DNA of 64,000 nt, taken from NCBI RefSeq assembly GCF_049674955.1, contig NZ_CP187232.1:4960001-5024000 (forward strand), read 5' to 3'. A model generated the notes under the pieces. That model was not told the origin of the DNA, ran no database searches, and worked only from the letters and a program-made list of their open reading frames with translations. Position 1 is the stretch's first letter. Each line of letters starts with the position of its first letter. The translations under genes were made by a program, and so were the position numbers. This document shows, piece after piece, positions 35,560 through 43,731 of this stretch. This DNA comes from Sphaerisporangium viridialbum. Lineage in GTDB: Bacteria; Actinomycetota; Actinomycetes; Streptosporangiales; Streptosporangiaceae.

Positions 35560-36273
35560 GTGAGCGTGGCGCTCAAGCACCAGCGGATCCTCGTCGAGCT
35601 TGAGAGGGAGATCCGGTCCGGCCGGGTGCCCCGCGGGGCCCGGCTTCCGGGGGAGGTCTCGCTCGCCCGGCGGTTCGGGGTCAGCCGCAACACCGTCCGC
35701 ACCGCGCTCGCCGAGCTGAACCAGGCCGGCCTGATCGCCACGCGGACGGGCAAGGGGTCCTTCGTCCTGTTCGACGGCCGCCCGCTGGACTCCCGGCTCG
35801 GGTGGGCACGCGCGCTGGCCGACCAGGGTGTCGAGACGAGGGTGCGGGTGCTCGGCATCACCGCCACCAGAGACGACCGGCTGGCCGCGCGCCTGAACCT
35901 CGACTCGCCCGAGGTGATCGCCGTCGAACGCGTGCGGGAGATCGTTCCGGGAGCCGTGATCTCGTACGAGCGCAGCTGCGTCCCGGCGATCGACGAGCTG
36001 AAGGAGCTGCCCACCCGGGGGCTGGAAGGCGGGTCGCTGATCGAGACCCTCGTCCGCGCCGGGCTGCACGCCGACCACGGCGAGCAGCGGCTCTGCGGGC
36101 GCCGGATCGACGACCGCGAGGCGGCTCTGCTCGAACGCGAGCCGGGCGAGTGGTTCCTCCGCACCGAACGCACGAGCTGGACGGCCGACGGACGCTTCGC
36201 CGAACACGTGAGCAGCCTCCTCGACCCCGAGCACTTCCAGCTCCACCTCACCTTCAGCCAGAGCGACACATGA
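35560..36273 (+). CDS. GntR-family regulator, HutC subfamily (UTRA domain)
   Basis: 237 residues from GTG 35560 (AAAGGA 8 nt upstream). Winged helix RRFGVSRNTVRTALAELNQAGLIATRTGKGSFV in residues 28-68, then a UTRA effector domain (about 80-235, ALADQGVETRVRVLGITAT, VIAVERVREI, EWFLRTERTSW). It probably represses its own permease operon at the GTCTAGAC site and is released by a nucleobase, nucleoside or phosphorylated product. Its TGA overlaps the ATG of the decayed kinase gene. Confidence 0.93.
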   Translation: MSVALKHQRILVELEREIRSGRVPRGARLPGEVSLARRFGVSRNTVRTALAELNQAGLIATRTGKGSFVLFDGRPLDSRLGWARALADQGVETRVRVLGITATRDDRLAARLNLDSPEVIAVERVREIVPGAVISYERSCVPAIDELKELPTRGLEGGSLIETLVRAGLHADHGEQRLCGRRIDDREAALLEREPGEWFLRTERTSWTADGRFAEHVSSLLDPEHFQLHLTFSQSDT

Positions 36274-36402
36274 CCGCTCCGGCGCGGAGGTGGTCGACGC
36301 GGCCCGTACGGCGAACGCCGCTGCGGCACTGGCCGTGACGTCGTACGGCCCCGCCACGGCACCGACCTCCGCCGAACTAGCCCGATTCCTCGCGACGCGC
36401 CA
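36270..36402 (+). pseudogene. Remnant of a PfkB-family sugar/nucleoside kinase
   Basis: An ATG overlaps the GntR stop as ATGA at 36270, the usual junction of a coupled gene, but that frame closes after 22 codons. In another frame 36272-36402 reads SGAEVVDAARTANAAAALAV, then TSYGPATAPTSAELARFLA. This matches the C-terminus of ribokinase-like PfkB proteins (ANAAAALAVT...PT..E...FL). An internal deletion with frameshift best explains it. The upstream 250 or more residues, including the catalytic GxGD motif, are gone. Confidence 0.5.
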
Positions 36403-36481
36403 CGTGCGGCCCTGGTCATCGGGTCCGTGGTTCAGGTGTCCAGCGGTCGGGTGGGGGGGGGCAGACGTTCGTGTTGGGGGG

Positions 36482-36994
36482 TCAGGTTTCTACGGTGCCG
36501 CCGCTGCGCCAGTAGATGTTGTTTTCTCTGGAGAGCATGCCCTCCTCGACGAGGTAGCGGCGCAGGGCCGCGAAGTCGTCGTGGAAGGCGCGCAGGGCGA
36601 TGTTCACGTCCTTCTCCGCGTAGCGGACGCCGGGCTCGAAGACGCGGGCGATGTAGTCGAGCACGACCAGCCGTTTCTCATGCCGCGTCGGAATCGCCCG
36701 CAACCGGCCTTCGACCAGGAACTTCTGCACGACCCTGTCCTCGGCGGAGACCGGGGCGACGGGCTTCGCGGTGGCGTGCAGCAGCTCGCGGAACCTCTCC
36801 CGCCGCACCCGCCAGCCGTCCTCGGACTTCTCGGCGAGGCCGCCGCGTTCGAGCCGGTCGAGTGCCCGCCGTACGGCGTCCTGGTCGAGGCCTGCGGCGT
36901 CAGTCCCGCCGTTCAGGACGAGAGCGGAGAGAACCCGCAGCGTGTCGTCCTGATAGAGCAGTCCAAGGACGCGCCTGATCTCTTCCTCGCTCAT
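36482..36994 (-). CDS. DUF2087-domain protein
   Basis: 170 residues from ATG 36994 (GGAG 3-4 nt upstream). Residues 1-75 look like a winged-helix region (LRVLSALVLNGG, VRRALDRLERGGLAE). Residues about 88-165 are a clear DUF2087 domain: KFLVEGRLRAIPTRHEKRLVVL, FEPGVRYAEKDVNIALRAFHDDFAALRRYLVEEGML. Many such proteins are annotated as transcriptional regulators; targets are unknown. It is opposite to its neighbours and surrounded by gene remnants. Confidence 0.85.
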   Translation of the reverse strand: MSEEEIRRVLGLLYQDDTLRVLSALVLNGGTDAAGLDQDAVRRALDRLERGGLAEKSEDGWRVRRERFRELLHATAKPVAPVSAEDRVVQKFLVEGRLRAIPTRHEKRLVVLDYIARVFEPGVRYAEKDVNIALRAFHDDFAALRRYLVEEGMLSRENNIYWRSGGTVET

Positions 36995-37206
36995 GATCTC
37001 CAGCCAATCGACTCAGGCGATGATGTGCCGCACGGCCCGGATCCGCCGGGCGCGACCAGACCTCCACACATATTGACCCCCAGCGGGCTCGCCGATCCTC
37101 TCCCCCATCATTGCGGTCCCCCGAGGCTGCGCGGGTCCCAACTTGGTCTGGCCTTCACTCGGGCCCTGGCCGTAGAGTCGATCTTCGCCTTCGACTCAGG
37201 GAGGAC

Positions 37207-37392
37207 GTGCCGCCGGACGAGATGACCCCGCGGAGCGTGGGGGCGACCACCGCGAACATCGCCCGCATGTACGACTACTGGCTGCGGGAAAGGACAACTT
37301 CGCCGCAGACCGCGAGAGCGCGGCCGCTCTCAGGTCCCGGTCACCCCGAGGCGCGTCAACATGGGCCAGAACGCCAGGCCCCTTCGGAGTGA
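37207..37392 (+). pseudogene. Decayed DUF574-type SAM-dependent methyltransferase, 5' fragment
   Basis: From GTG 37207 (AGGGAGG upstream) the frame gives TTANIARMYDYWL, the conserved N-terminus of DUF574 methyltransferases (VARMYDYxLGGKDNFxxDRxAA). A frameshift near 37287 moves the continuation GKDNFAADRESAAAL to a second frame. Another near 37355 moves VNMGQNARPLR to a third. The remaining 200 or so residues are absent. A clear multi-frameshift, truncated relic. Confidence 0.72.
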
Positions 37393-37426
37393 AGAAAGTG
37401 GATATTTCACCACACCCCCTTCCCGG

Positions 37427-37449
37427 AAAGTCGTTATCTATACGACTTT
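37427..37449. repeat. Inverted repeat in the A/T-rich Nramp upstream region
   Basis: AAAGTCGT and ACGACTTT, perfect 8-bp arms with a 7-bp A/T centre. Size and composition suit a metalloregulator or other dimeric repressor, but it is 267 bp from the Nramp ATG. Confidence 0.5.
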
Positions 37450-37715
37450 AGATGCTTTAAAGGCAGAGGGTCGAATTACTAGAGCGTGCTGTTTATTTGC
37501 TTCACCGAGGCTTCATCCCTGCGTCTTCATCCCTTGAATGGGTAATTCCTGATTCACGGCACCACGACCGCGACATCCCTCTATTTCCGGCCTTTCCGGA
37601 ACTCATTGCTACTGGGATGGTTCGCGGTTCCGTCGAGGCGGAGCTCCGTACCCGCCGGCCGGTGAACGCTCGCCGTCACGGGTGGCGGCGACCAGGACAC
37701 ACATCGGGAGGCAGG

Positions 37716-39008
37716 ATGAACGACGACGGCACGCTGGTGCTGGGGCGGTCCCCCGCTCGGTTTCCGGCGGCGCCACGGGGCTCCCTGAGACCCGGCGGTT
37801 CGCGGATGGCGCCGGTGCTCGGACCGGCCTTCGTCGCGGCGATCGCCTACGTGGATCCCGGCAACGTCGCCACGAACCTCATGGCGGGCGCGACCTCGGG
37901 TTACATGCTCGTCTGGGTGGTCGTGCTGGCGAGCCTGGTGGCGATCCTCGTGCAGTTCCAGGCCGCCAAGCTCGGCATGGTGACCGGCAAGAGCCTGCCC
38001 CGGCTGTGCCGCGAGCGGTTCTCCCGACGCGGCGGCCTGCTGCTGTGGGTCCAGGCCGAGGTCGTCGTGCTCGCCACGGACCTGGCCGAGTTCGTCGGCG
38101 CGGCCATCGGGATGCAGCTGCTCTTCGGCATGCCACCGGGGGTGTCGGCGCTGATCACCGCCGTCGTGGCGCTGCTGATGCTGCGCATGCGGCGGCGCGG
38201 CCGTGCGCGGCGGTTCGAGCTCGTGAGCGCCGCGAGCCTGCTGCTCGTCGGCGCGGGCGTGGCCTACGACATCGTGCGCGTGGGGCACCAGTCCGTCGCC
38301 GGGCTGGCGGGCGGGCTCGTACCGCGCCTGGACGGCGGGGGCTCGGTGGTGCTCGCCATGGGGATCGTCGGCGCCACCGTCATGCCGCATGCCATCTACC
38401 TGCACTCCGCGCTCGTGCAGGGACGGGGATGGCCGCCGGGTGCGGCGTGGCAGCGTCCCGCGCTCGTACGGCGGGCGCTGCGTACGGACTGCCTGCTCGG
38501 CCTCGGCGCGGCCACGATCGTCAACGTGGCGATGCTCGCCCTGGGCGCGGGACTCGGCACCTGGACGGGCGGGTCCTGGACCGGCGACCTGTCCGCCGCC
38601 CACGCGGAGCTGCTGAGCCGGGCAGGCGGCGCCGCCGCGCTGGCGTTCGCCGTCACGCTGCTGTCGTCGGGGATCTCGTCCTGCGGGGTCGGGACTCTGG
38701 CGGGCGATGTGGTGATGGAGGGCTTCGTCGGCCGCCGCGTACCGGTCTACCTGCGGCGTCTTGTCACGATGACGCCGGCCGTCGTCGCCCTGATGCTCGG
38801 TGTGCCCCTGACCAGCCTACTGATCCTGAGTCAGGTGGTCATCTCCCTCGGCGTGCCCGTGGCGCTGTTCCTGCTCGTCTATTTCTGCCGCGACCGCTCC
38901 GTCATGGGCCCGCTGGTCAACGCGCCGCTCACCACGCGGATCGCGGCCTGCGCGGGGGGCGCGGTGGCCGTCCTCGGATGCTGCCTCCCGCTGTCCCTCC
39001 TGTTCTGA
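37716..39008 (+). CDS. Nramp-family divalent metal transporter (MntH-like)
   Basis: 430 residues from ATG 37716, with GGGAGG upstream. Eleven or so membrane helices. Helix 1 carries AYVDPGNVATN (D47 and N50) and helix 6 GATVMPHAIYLHSALVQ (A220, M223), the Mn/Fe-selective Nramp metal site including the methionine. Usually the sequence after MPH is N; here it is A, a mild variation. It imports Mn2+ or Fe2+ with protons. It stands alone between gene relics. Confidence 0.93.
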   Translation: MNDDGTLVLGRSPARFPAAPRGSLRPGGSRMAPVLGPAFVAAIAYVDPGNVATNLMAGATSGYMLVWVVVLASLVAILVQFQAAKLGMVTGKSLPRLCRERFSRRGGLLLWVQAEVVVLATDLAEFVGAAIGMQLLFGMPPGVSALITAVVALLMLRMRRRGRARRFELVSAASLLLVGAGVAYDIVRVGHQSVAGLAGGLVPRLDGGGSVVLAMGIVGATVMPHAIYLHSALVQGRGWPPGAAWQRPALVRRALRTDCLLGLGAATIVNVAMLALGAGLGTWTGGSWTGDLSAAHAELLSRAGGAAALAFAVTLLSSGISSCGVGTLAGDVVMEGFVGRRVPVYLRRLVTMTPAVVALMLGVPLTSLLILSQVVISLGVPVALFLLVYFCRDRSVMGPLVNAPLTTRIAACAGGAVAVLGCCLPLSLLF

Positions 39009-39059
39009 GACCGCCGGAATCCGACCCATTCGAGGAGATCAGCTACATTTCCGGATTCG

Positions 39060-39224
39060 GAGCCTCTGGTGTTCCTGGAGATGTTCCGTAACCCGCGCTT
39101 CGAGGACATCTCGCTGGCCCAGTGGATGGCCAACACCCCGCCGCAGGTCAGCGCCGACACGCTCAACATCCCGCGTTCCATGGTCGAGGCCCTTCCCAAG
39201 AGCGAGCACAGCGTCCTCCGGTGA
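39060..39224 (+). pseudogene. C-terminal relic of an oxalate decarboxylase-type bicupin
   Basis: An open frame without a start codon reads EPLVFLEMFRNPRFEDISLA, then QWMANTPPQ and TLNIPRSMVEALPKSE, ending at TGA 39222-39224. This is the characteristic C-terminus of OxdC-like bicupins (VFLEMFxxxxFxDxSLxQWMAxTP). The metal-binding cupin domains, more than 300 residues, are missing. The piece starts right after the Nramp gene, as if a deletion or insertion removed the rest. Confidence 0.65.
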
Positions 39225-39227
39225 CCG

Positions 39228-39247
39228 AGGCGCCCGTACGGGCGCCT
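39228..39247 (+). terminator. Perfect 20-bp palindromic hairpin after the bicupin relic
   Basis: Arms AGGCGCCCGT and its exact complement with no spacer (the central bases form the loop), 4 bp after the relic's stop. Probably the old terminator of the lost gene. Confidence 0.5.
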
Positions 39248-39461
39248 GCCTGGGCCCGGATACCGCGATGTCGTGACCGCGCCCGGGTGCTGTCCGGAAT
39301 GTTGCGGGGACGCTCTTGCTAAGCGGGCCGTGGGCAATTATTTTCATCCAATCGCCTGTGAGTGAAAGGAATGATTGCGCACGGCTCGCGTACGAGCGCG
39401 CCCGCCGGACGTTCGAGCTCAGGGCCGTCGAAGGCCACCGCGTGGAAGGGAGCTGAGACGA

Positions 39462-40214
39462 TTGGACATCAGTGCCGCCGCTTACGTCCAGAAGATCGAG
39501 AGGCTGGTGCACGACGTCGCGGCGAGCCAGGCGCGGGCCGTGGGCGAGGCCGCGAGCCTGCTCTGCGCCTGCCTGCGCGGTGGCGGGGTGATCCAGGCGT
39601 TCGGCTCCGGGCATTCCGAGGCGATCGCGATGGAGATCGCGGGACGCGCCGGCGGGCTCGTCCCGACGAACCGGCTGGCACTGCGTGACCTCGTGCTGTA
39701 CGGCGGGGAGTCTCCCGACGTACTCCGCTCGGCCGAGCTGGAGCGGGACCCCTCGATCGCCCACCGCATCTACGACCTCGCGCCCGTACAGCCGCAGGAC
39801 GCCTTCGTCATGATCTCCAGCTCCGGGGTCAACGGCTCGGTGGTCGAGCTGGCGTCGATCGTCAAGGAACGCGGCCACGGGCTGGTCGCGCTGACCTCGG
39901 TGCGGCACAGCACCGAGATGAAGTCCCGCCACGCCTCCGGGCTCAAGCTGCTCGACCTCGCCGACGTCGTGCTCGACAACGGCGCTCCGTACGGCGACGC
40001 GGTCATGCCGCTTCCGGAGGGCGGCACCTTCGGAGCGGTGTCCACGATCACTTCGGCCCTGCTCGCGCAGATGGTCGTCGCCGAGGTGGTGCGGGAGCTG
40101 CTGGAGGCCGGTGAGGTGCCACCGATCTACCGTTCGGCCAACGTCGTCGGGGGTGACGAGCACAACCGGGCGCTCGAGAGCCGCTACGCCGGGCGCATCC
40201 GCCGCGGCGGCTGA
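39462..40214 (+). CDS. SIS-domain sugar isomerase-like protein
   Basis: 250 residues; TTG 39462 is chosen because AAGGGAG (39446-39452) is 9 nt upstream and the protein then begins LDISAAAYVQKIERLVHDV, as in SIS_2 proteins. Sugar-phosphate loop GGGVIQAFGSGHSEAIAMEIAGRAGGLVP and SSSGVNGSVVELASIVKERG are intact; GGTFGAVSTITSALLAQMVV follows. It resembles the sugar isomerase proteins encoded with NgcEFG importers and may isomerise or bind an amino-sugar phosphate after uptake. A hairpin separates it from the transporter operon. Confidence 0.85.
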   Translation: MDISAAAYVQKIERLVHDVAASQARAVGEAASLLCACLRGGGVIQAFGSGHSEAIAMEIAGRAGGLVPTNRLALRDLVLYGGESPDVLRSAELERDPSIAHRIYDLAPVQPQDAFVMISSSGVNGSVVELASIVKERGHGLVALTSVRHSTEMKSRHASGLKLLDLADVVLDNGAPYGDAVMPLPEGGTFGAVSTITSALLAQMVVAEVVRELLEAGEVPPIYRSANVVGGDEHNRALESRYAGRIRRGG

Positions 40215-40219
40215 CCGGT

Positions 40220-40243
40220 CGCGACTCTCCCCGGAGAGTCGCG
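40220..40243 (+). terminator. Hairpin between the SIS gene and the NgcEFG-like operon
   Basis: Eleven-bp arms (CGCGACTCTCC and complement) with a 2-nt CC centre, 6 nt past the SIS stop. No T-tract follows; it may end or attenuate transcription. Confidence 0.55.
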
Positions 40244-40259
40244 GTTCCTCATCCAATGC

Positions 40260-40302
40260 TTTGACACCAGGTTTGACCAGAGAACCCCCGCACCCGTACG
40301 AG
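40260..40302 (+). promoter_or_regulatory. Promoter with direct repeats, NgcEFG-like operon
   Basis: TTTGACACCAG (40260-40270) and TTTGACCAG (40272-40280) are direct repeats, 12 bp apart. The second includes a -35 TTGACC (40273-40278) with TACGAG (40297-40302) 18 bp on. Tandem sites one helical turn apart suggest a regulator. Confidence 0.45.
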
Positions 40303-40356
40303 GCCCTCCGCCGAACGCGAGGCCGCGGCGGACGCTCCAGCCCCCCAGGAGGACTT

Positions 40357-41784
40357 ATGGCGGACAGCTCCTTTTCCCGGCGTGAACTACTGCGCAGCGC
40401 CGCCCTCGCCGGCCTGCTTCTTCCCGCGGCGGGCGCGCTGTCGGCGTGCGCGTCCCCGGCCGGCGGCGGCAACCCCGGCGGGTCGCAGGCCCCCGCCACC
40501 GGGGCCAAGACGGCGACCAACCCGCTCGGCATCGCGGAGGACAGGCCGTTCGAGGTAGTGATCTTCGACGGCGGCTTCGGCGACGCCTACGCCAAGGACA
40601 TCCACGAGCCGCTGTTCAAGAGCAAGCACGCCAAGGTCGAGATCAAGCACACGGCCACCAAGGAGATCGCCAAGACGCTGCAGCCCCGGTTCGCCGGGGG
40701 CAACCCTCCGGAGTTCATCAACAACTCCGGCGACAACGCGATGGACTTCGGCGCGCTCGCCCAGGACGGCCAGCTGCAGGATCTCGGCGCGCTGCTGGAC
40801 GCTCCGAGCTGGGACGACCCGAGCGTGAAGGTGCGGGACACGATCCTGCCGTCGGCCATCGAGCTCGGCACCTACGACGGCACCTTCTCCGTGCTGAACT
40901 ACGCCAGCACGGTGTGGGGCATCTGGTACTCCAAGAAGCTCTTCGGCGACAACGGCTGGGAGGTGCCCAAGACCTGGGACGAGTTCACCGCGCTGTGCGA
41001 GAAGATCAAGAAGTCCGGCAAGGCCGCGCCGTTCACCTACGCGGGAAAGCACCCGTTCTACATCTACGAGACGATCCTCACGCTCTCCGCCAAGATCGGG
41101 GGCGCCGATGTCCTGAAGAACATCGACAACCTGGCGGACGGCGCGTGGAAGGCCGAGCCGGTCGCGAAGGCCGCCGGCGCCTTCGCCGAGATCGGCGCGA
41201 AGTACCTGCTCCAGGGCACCGAGGGGCTGGACCACATCCAGACCCAGACGGCGCAGAACAAGTACGAGGTGGCCATGCTGCCCTGCGGGTCGTGGCTGGA
41301 GAACGAGCAGAAGGACACCACCCCGGCGGACTTCGGCTACGCCATGTTCCCGCTCCCCTCGTTCACCGGGTCGGACGCCCTGCCGTACGGCACGCTGCAC
41401 TCCCGGCCGGGTGAGGAGTACTTCGTGGCCGCCAAGTCGGCCAACCCGCTCGCCGGCGTGGAGTACATGCGGGCGATGCTCTCCAAGGAGGGCGCGGGCA
41501 AGTTCACCGAGCTGGTCAGCACGCTGACCGTGGTGAACGGCGCGGCCGACGGGCGCACGCTCAAGCCCGGCCTGGAGAGCGCCGCCTCGGCGCTGAAGGA
41601 GGCGGGGACCAACGTCACCTACTTCAGGTTCCGCCAGTGGTACAAGGAACTGCACGACGAGGTGGCCGCGGCCACCGGCCAGCTGATGTCGGGCCGGCTG
41701 AAGGTCGCGGAGTGGGCCGACCGCATCCAGAAGAAGTCGGACGAGATCAAGAACGACTCGTCCGTCAAGAAGTTCACCCGCTGA
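40357..41784 (+). CDS. NgcE-like N-acetylglucosamine/chitobiose-type substrate-binding lipoprotein
   Basis: 475 residues from ATG 40357, with AGGAGGA upstream. The N-terminus has a twin-arginine motif SRRELLRSAALAGLLL and lipobox LSAC, so export may be by Tat. Features of NgcE proteins: NPLGIAEDRPFEVVIFDGGFGDAYAKDI, TLQPRFAGGNPPEFINNSG, VWGIWYSKKLFGDNGWEVPKTWDEF, YEVAMLPCGSWLENEQ. NgcE binds GlcNAc and diacetylchitobiose; ligand here is inferred from family. First gene of the operon with two permeases; the ATPase must come from elsewhere. Confidence 0.87.
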   Translation: MADSSFSRRELLRSAALAGLLLPAAGALSACASPAGGGNPGGSQAPATGAKTATNPLGIAEDRPFEVVIFDGGFGDAYAKDIHEPLFKSKHAKVEIKHTATKEIAKTLQPRFAGGNPPEFINNSGDNAMDFGALAQDGQLQDLGALLDAPSWDDPSVKVRDTILPSAIELGTYDGTFSVLNYASTVWGIWYSKKLFGDNGWEVPKTWDEFTALCEKIKKSGKAAPFTYAGKHPFYIYETILTLSAKIGGADVLKNIDNLADGAWKAEPVAKAAGAFAEIGAKYLLQGTEGLDHIQTQTAQNKYEVAMLPCGSWLENEQKDTTPADFGYAMFPLPSFTGSDALPYGTLHSRPGEEYFVAAKSANPLAGVEYMRAMLSKEGAGKFTELVSTLTVVNGAADGRTLKPGLESAASALKEAGTNVTYFRFRQWYKELHDEVAAATGQLMSGRLKVAEWADRIQKKSDEIKNDSSVKKFTR

Positions 41785-41832
41785 CCGGCGGGCACGGCGG
41801 TTCAGGGACCGGCGGGAAAGGCGGTGAGCAGG

Positions 41833-42771
41833 ATGGCCACCACGAGGACGCGCCTGTTCGGCAGGGCCGACTTCACCAGGGCGCGGTTCATCGCGGGCTT
41901 CCTGGCGGTCCCGGTGCTGCTCTACCTGGTCTACGTGATCTCCCCGTACGCGCAGGCCTTCTACATCGCGATGACCAACTGGCGTGGCGTGAGCGCGAGC
42001 CCGCGGTTCGTCGGGCTGGAGAACTTCCAGCGACTGCTCGGCGACGGCACCTTCTGGACGGCGGTCGGCCACAACGGCCTGCTGCTCGTGCTGCTGCCCC
42101 TGCTCACCATCGTGATCGCCCTGTTCTTCGCCTTCCTGCTCAACGCGGGCGGGACGGGCGGCGGGGTGTCCGGCATCTGGGGTTCGAGGTTCTACCGTGT
42201 GGTGTTCTTCTTCCCCCAGGTGCTGGCCGTCGCGATCGTCGCCGTCCTGTTCCAGCAGGTGTTCCGGCCCGACCGGAGCGGCATGCTGAACGCGCCGCTG
42301 ATGGCCCTCGGGCTGGAGCCGGTCGGGTTCCTGTCCAACCCCGATGTGGCGTTCTGGTCGATCCTTGGGGTTCTCGTCTGGCAGGCCGTGGGGTTCTACG
42401 TCGTGCTCTTCTCGGCCGGCATGGCGTCCATCCCGCGCGAGATGTACGAGGCCGCCCAGATCGACGGGGCGGGACGCGTCCAGTTGTTCGCCCGGGTCAC
42501 GCTGCCCCTGCTCTGGGACACCGTGCAGGTCGGATTGATCTATCTGGGCATCGCCGCGCTCGACGTGTTCGCCATCGTGTGGGTGATGACGGCCGAGCAC
42601 GGCGGGCCCGACCACTCCACGACGGTGATGGCCGCCGAGATCTACCGCAACGCGTTCCAGTACTTCAAGTTCGGCTACGCCTCGGCCATGGGCGTGGTGC
42701 TGTTCTTCTTCACGGTCGCCTTCGCGGTGCTGGCGATGCGCCTGTCGCGTCGCGAGCGGATCGAGTTCTGA
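41833..42771 (+). CDS. NgcF-like sugar ABC transporter permease
   Basis: 312 residues; ATG 41833 is preferred over GTG 41824, which has AAAGG only 2 nt away. Six helices starting FIAGFLAVPVLLYLVYVI; EAA loop EMYEAAQIDGAGRVQLFARVTLPLLWD. CUT1 MalF-type. It lies 48 bp after the binding-protein gene and 12 bp before the second permease, so one operon. Confidence 0.9.
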   Translation: MATTRTRLFGRADFTRARFIAGFLAVPVLLYLVYVISPYAQAFYIAMTNWRGVSASPRFVGLENFQRLLGDGTFWTAVGHNGLLLVLLPLLTIVIALFFAFLLNAGGTGGGVSGIWGSRFYRVVFFFPQVLAVAIVAVLFQQVFRPDRSGMLNAPLMALGLEPVGFLSNPDVAFWSILGVLVWQAVGFYVVLFSAGMASIPREMYEAAQIDGAGRVQLFARVTLPLLWDTVQVGLIYLGIAALDVFAIVWVMTAEHGGPDHSTTVMAAEIYRNAFQYFKFGYASAMGVVLFFFTVAFAVLAMRLSRRERIEF

Positions 42772-42783
42772 GGGGGCCTGACA

Positions 42784-43704
42784 ATGGTTTCGCGGGCGGA
42801 GAAGGTGACGCTCAGCAGGAGCGCGGCGCGCGAGCGGCGCAGGATCCGCCTCGGCCCGCTGTCGGGGCTGTCCCACCTCGCGCTGATCGTGTGGACCGTG
42901 CTCGTGGTGGTGCCGATCGTGTGGACGTTCCTCGCCTCGGTGAAGAGCGAGGACGAGATCTTCGGCAGCGCGTGGTCGCTTCCCGCGACCATGCGCTGGG
43001 ACAACTGGGCCCGCGCCTGGGACAACGCCCACGTCGGCCAGTACCTGGTCAACAGCGTCGTCACCGTGGCGTTCGGCACGTTCGGCACCATGCTGTTCGG
43101 GTCGATGGCGGCGTACGTGCTCGCGCGCTACCGTTTCCGCGGCAACCGGGCGATATACCTGCTGTTCGTCTCGGGCCTGGCCTTCCCGGTCTACCTGGCG
43201 CTCACGCCGCTGTTCTTCGTGGTGCAGAACATGGGGAACATCCCACTGATCGGCCAGTTCATCGGGCTGGACTCACGTGGCGGGCTGGTGCTCGTGTACA
43301 TCGCGTACTCGCTGCCGTTCACGGTGTTCTTCCTGTCGGCGTTCTTCCGCACGCTCCCCCACGCGGTGGCGGAGGCGGCGTTCGTGGACGGGGCGTCGCA
43401 CAGCCGGGTGTTCTTCCAGATCATGCTGCCCATGGCCCGGCCGGGCATCGTCAGCATCACGATCTTCAACATCCTCGGGCAGTGGAACCAGTACCAGATA
43501 CCGCTGGTCCTGCTCAGCGGCCAGTCGAGGGACAAGTGGGTGATCACCCAGGGCATCGCGGACATCTCCACGGCGGCGGGCTACGACGCCGACTGGTCGG
43601 CGCTGTTCGCCGCGCTCAGCATGGCCATCCTGCCCATGCTGATCGTGTACACGATCTTCCAGCGCCAGATCCAGGCGGGGCTCACCGCCGGGGCGCTCAA
43701 GTAG
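42784..43704 (+). CDS. NgcG-like sugar ABC transporter permease
   Basis: 306 residues from ATG 42784 (GAGGGGG upstream). Six helices from HLALIVWTVLVVVPIVW; EAA loop AVAEAAFVDGASHSRVFFQIMLPMARPG; C-terminus FQRQIQAGLTAGALK. CUT1 MalG-type partner of the preceding permease. It ends 27 bp from the convergent hypothetical gene. Confidence 0.9.
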   Translation: MVSRAEKVTLSRSAARERRRIRLGPLSGLSHLALIVWTVLVVVPIVWTFLASVKSEDEIFGSAWSLPATMRWDNWARAWDNAHVGQYLVNSVVTVAFGTFGTMLFGSMAAYVLARYRFRGNRAIYLLFVSGLAFPVYLALTPLFFVVQNMGNIPLIGQFIGLDSRGGLVLVYIAYSLPFTVFFLSAFFRTLPHAVAEAAFVDGASHSRVFFQIMLPMARPGIVSITIFNILGQWNQYQIPLVLLSGQSRDKWVITQGIADISTAAGYDADWSALFAALSMAILPMLIVYTIFQRQIQAGLTAGALK

Positions 43705-43731
43705 CCCGGCTCCACGAGGCCAGGACGGCGG

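Larger units (their letters stand above)
36995..37715. other. 721-bp region before the Nramp gene
   Basis: Holds the DUF2087 promoter, the DUF574 relic (37207-37392) and then an unusually A/T-rich stretch (about 37393-37620) with an inverted repeat at 37427-37449. The frame into the Nramp gene is open from 37497 but has no family-like sequence before ATG 37716. Confidence 0.5.
39009..39461. other. 453-bp region between the Nramp and SIS genes
   Basis: Contains the oxalate decarboxylase relic, its hairpin (39228-39247) and about 210 bp of leader for the SIS gene. The frame before TTG 39462 is open from 39375 but Arg-rich and not family-like. Confidence 0.5.

Noticed and set aside
40266..40281. 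DasR (dre) site before the NgcEFG-like operon
   Set aside because: CAGGTTTGACCAG resembles the dre palindrome but lacks one base and both central positions; direct repeats explain it better.
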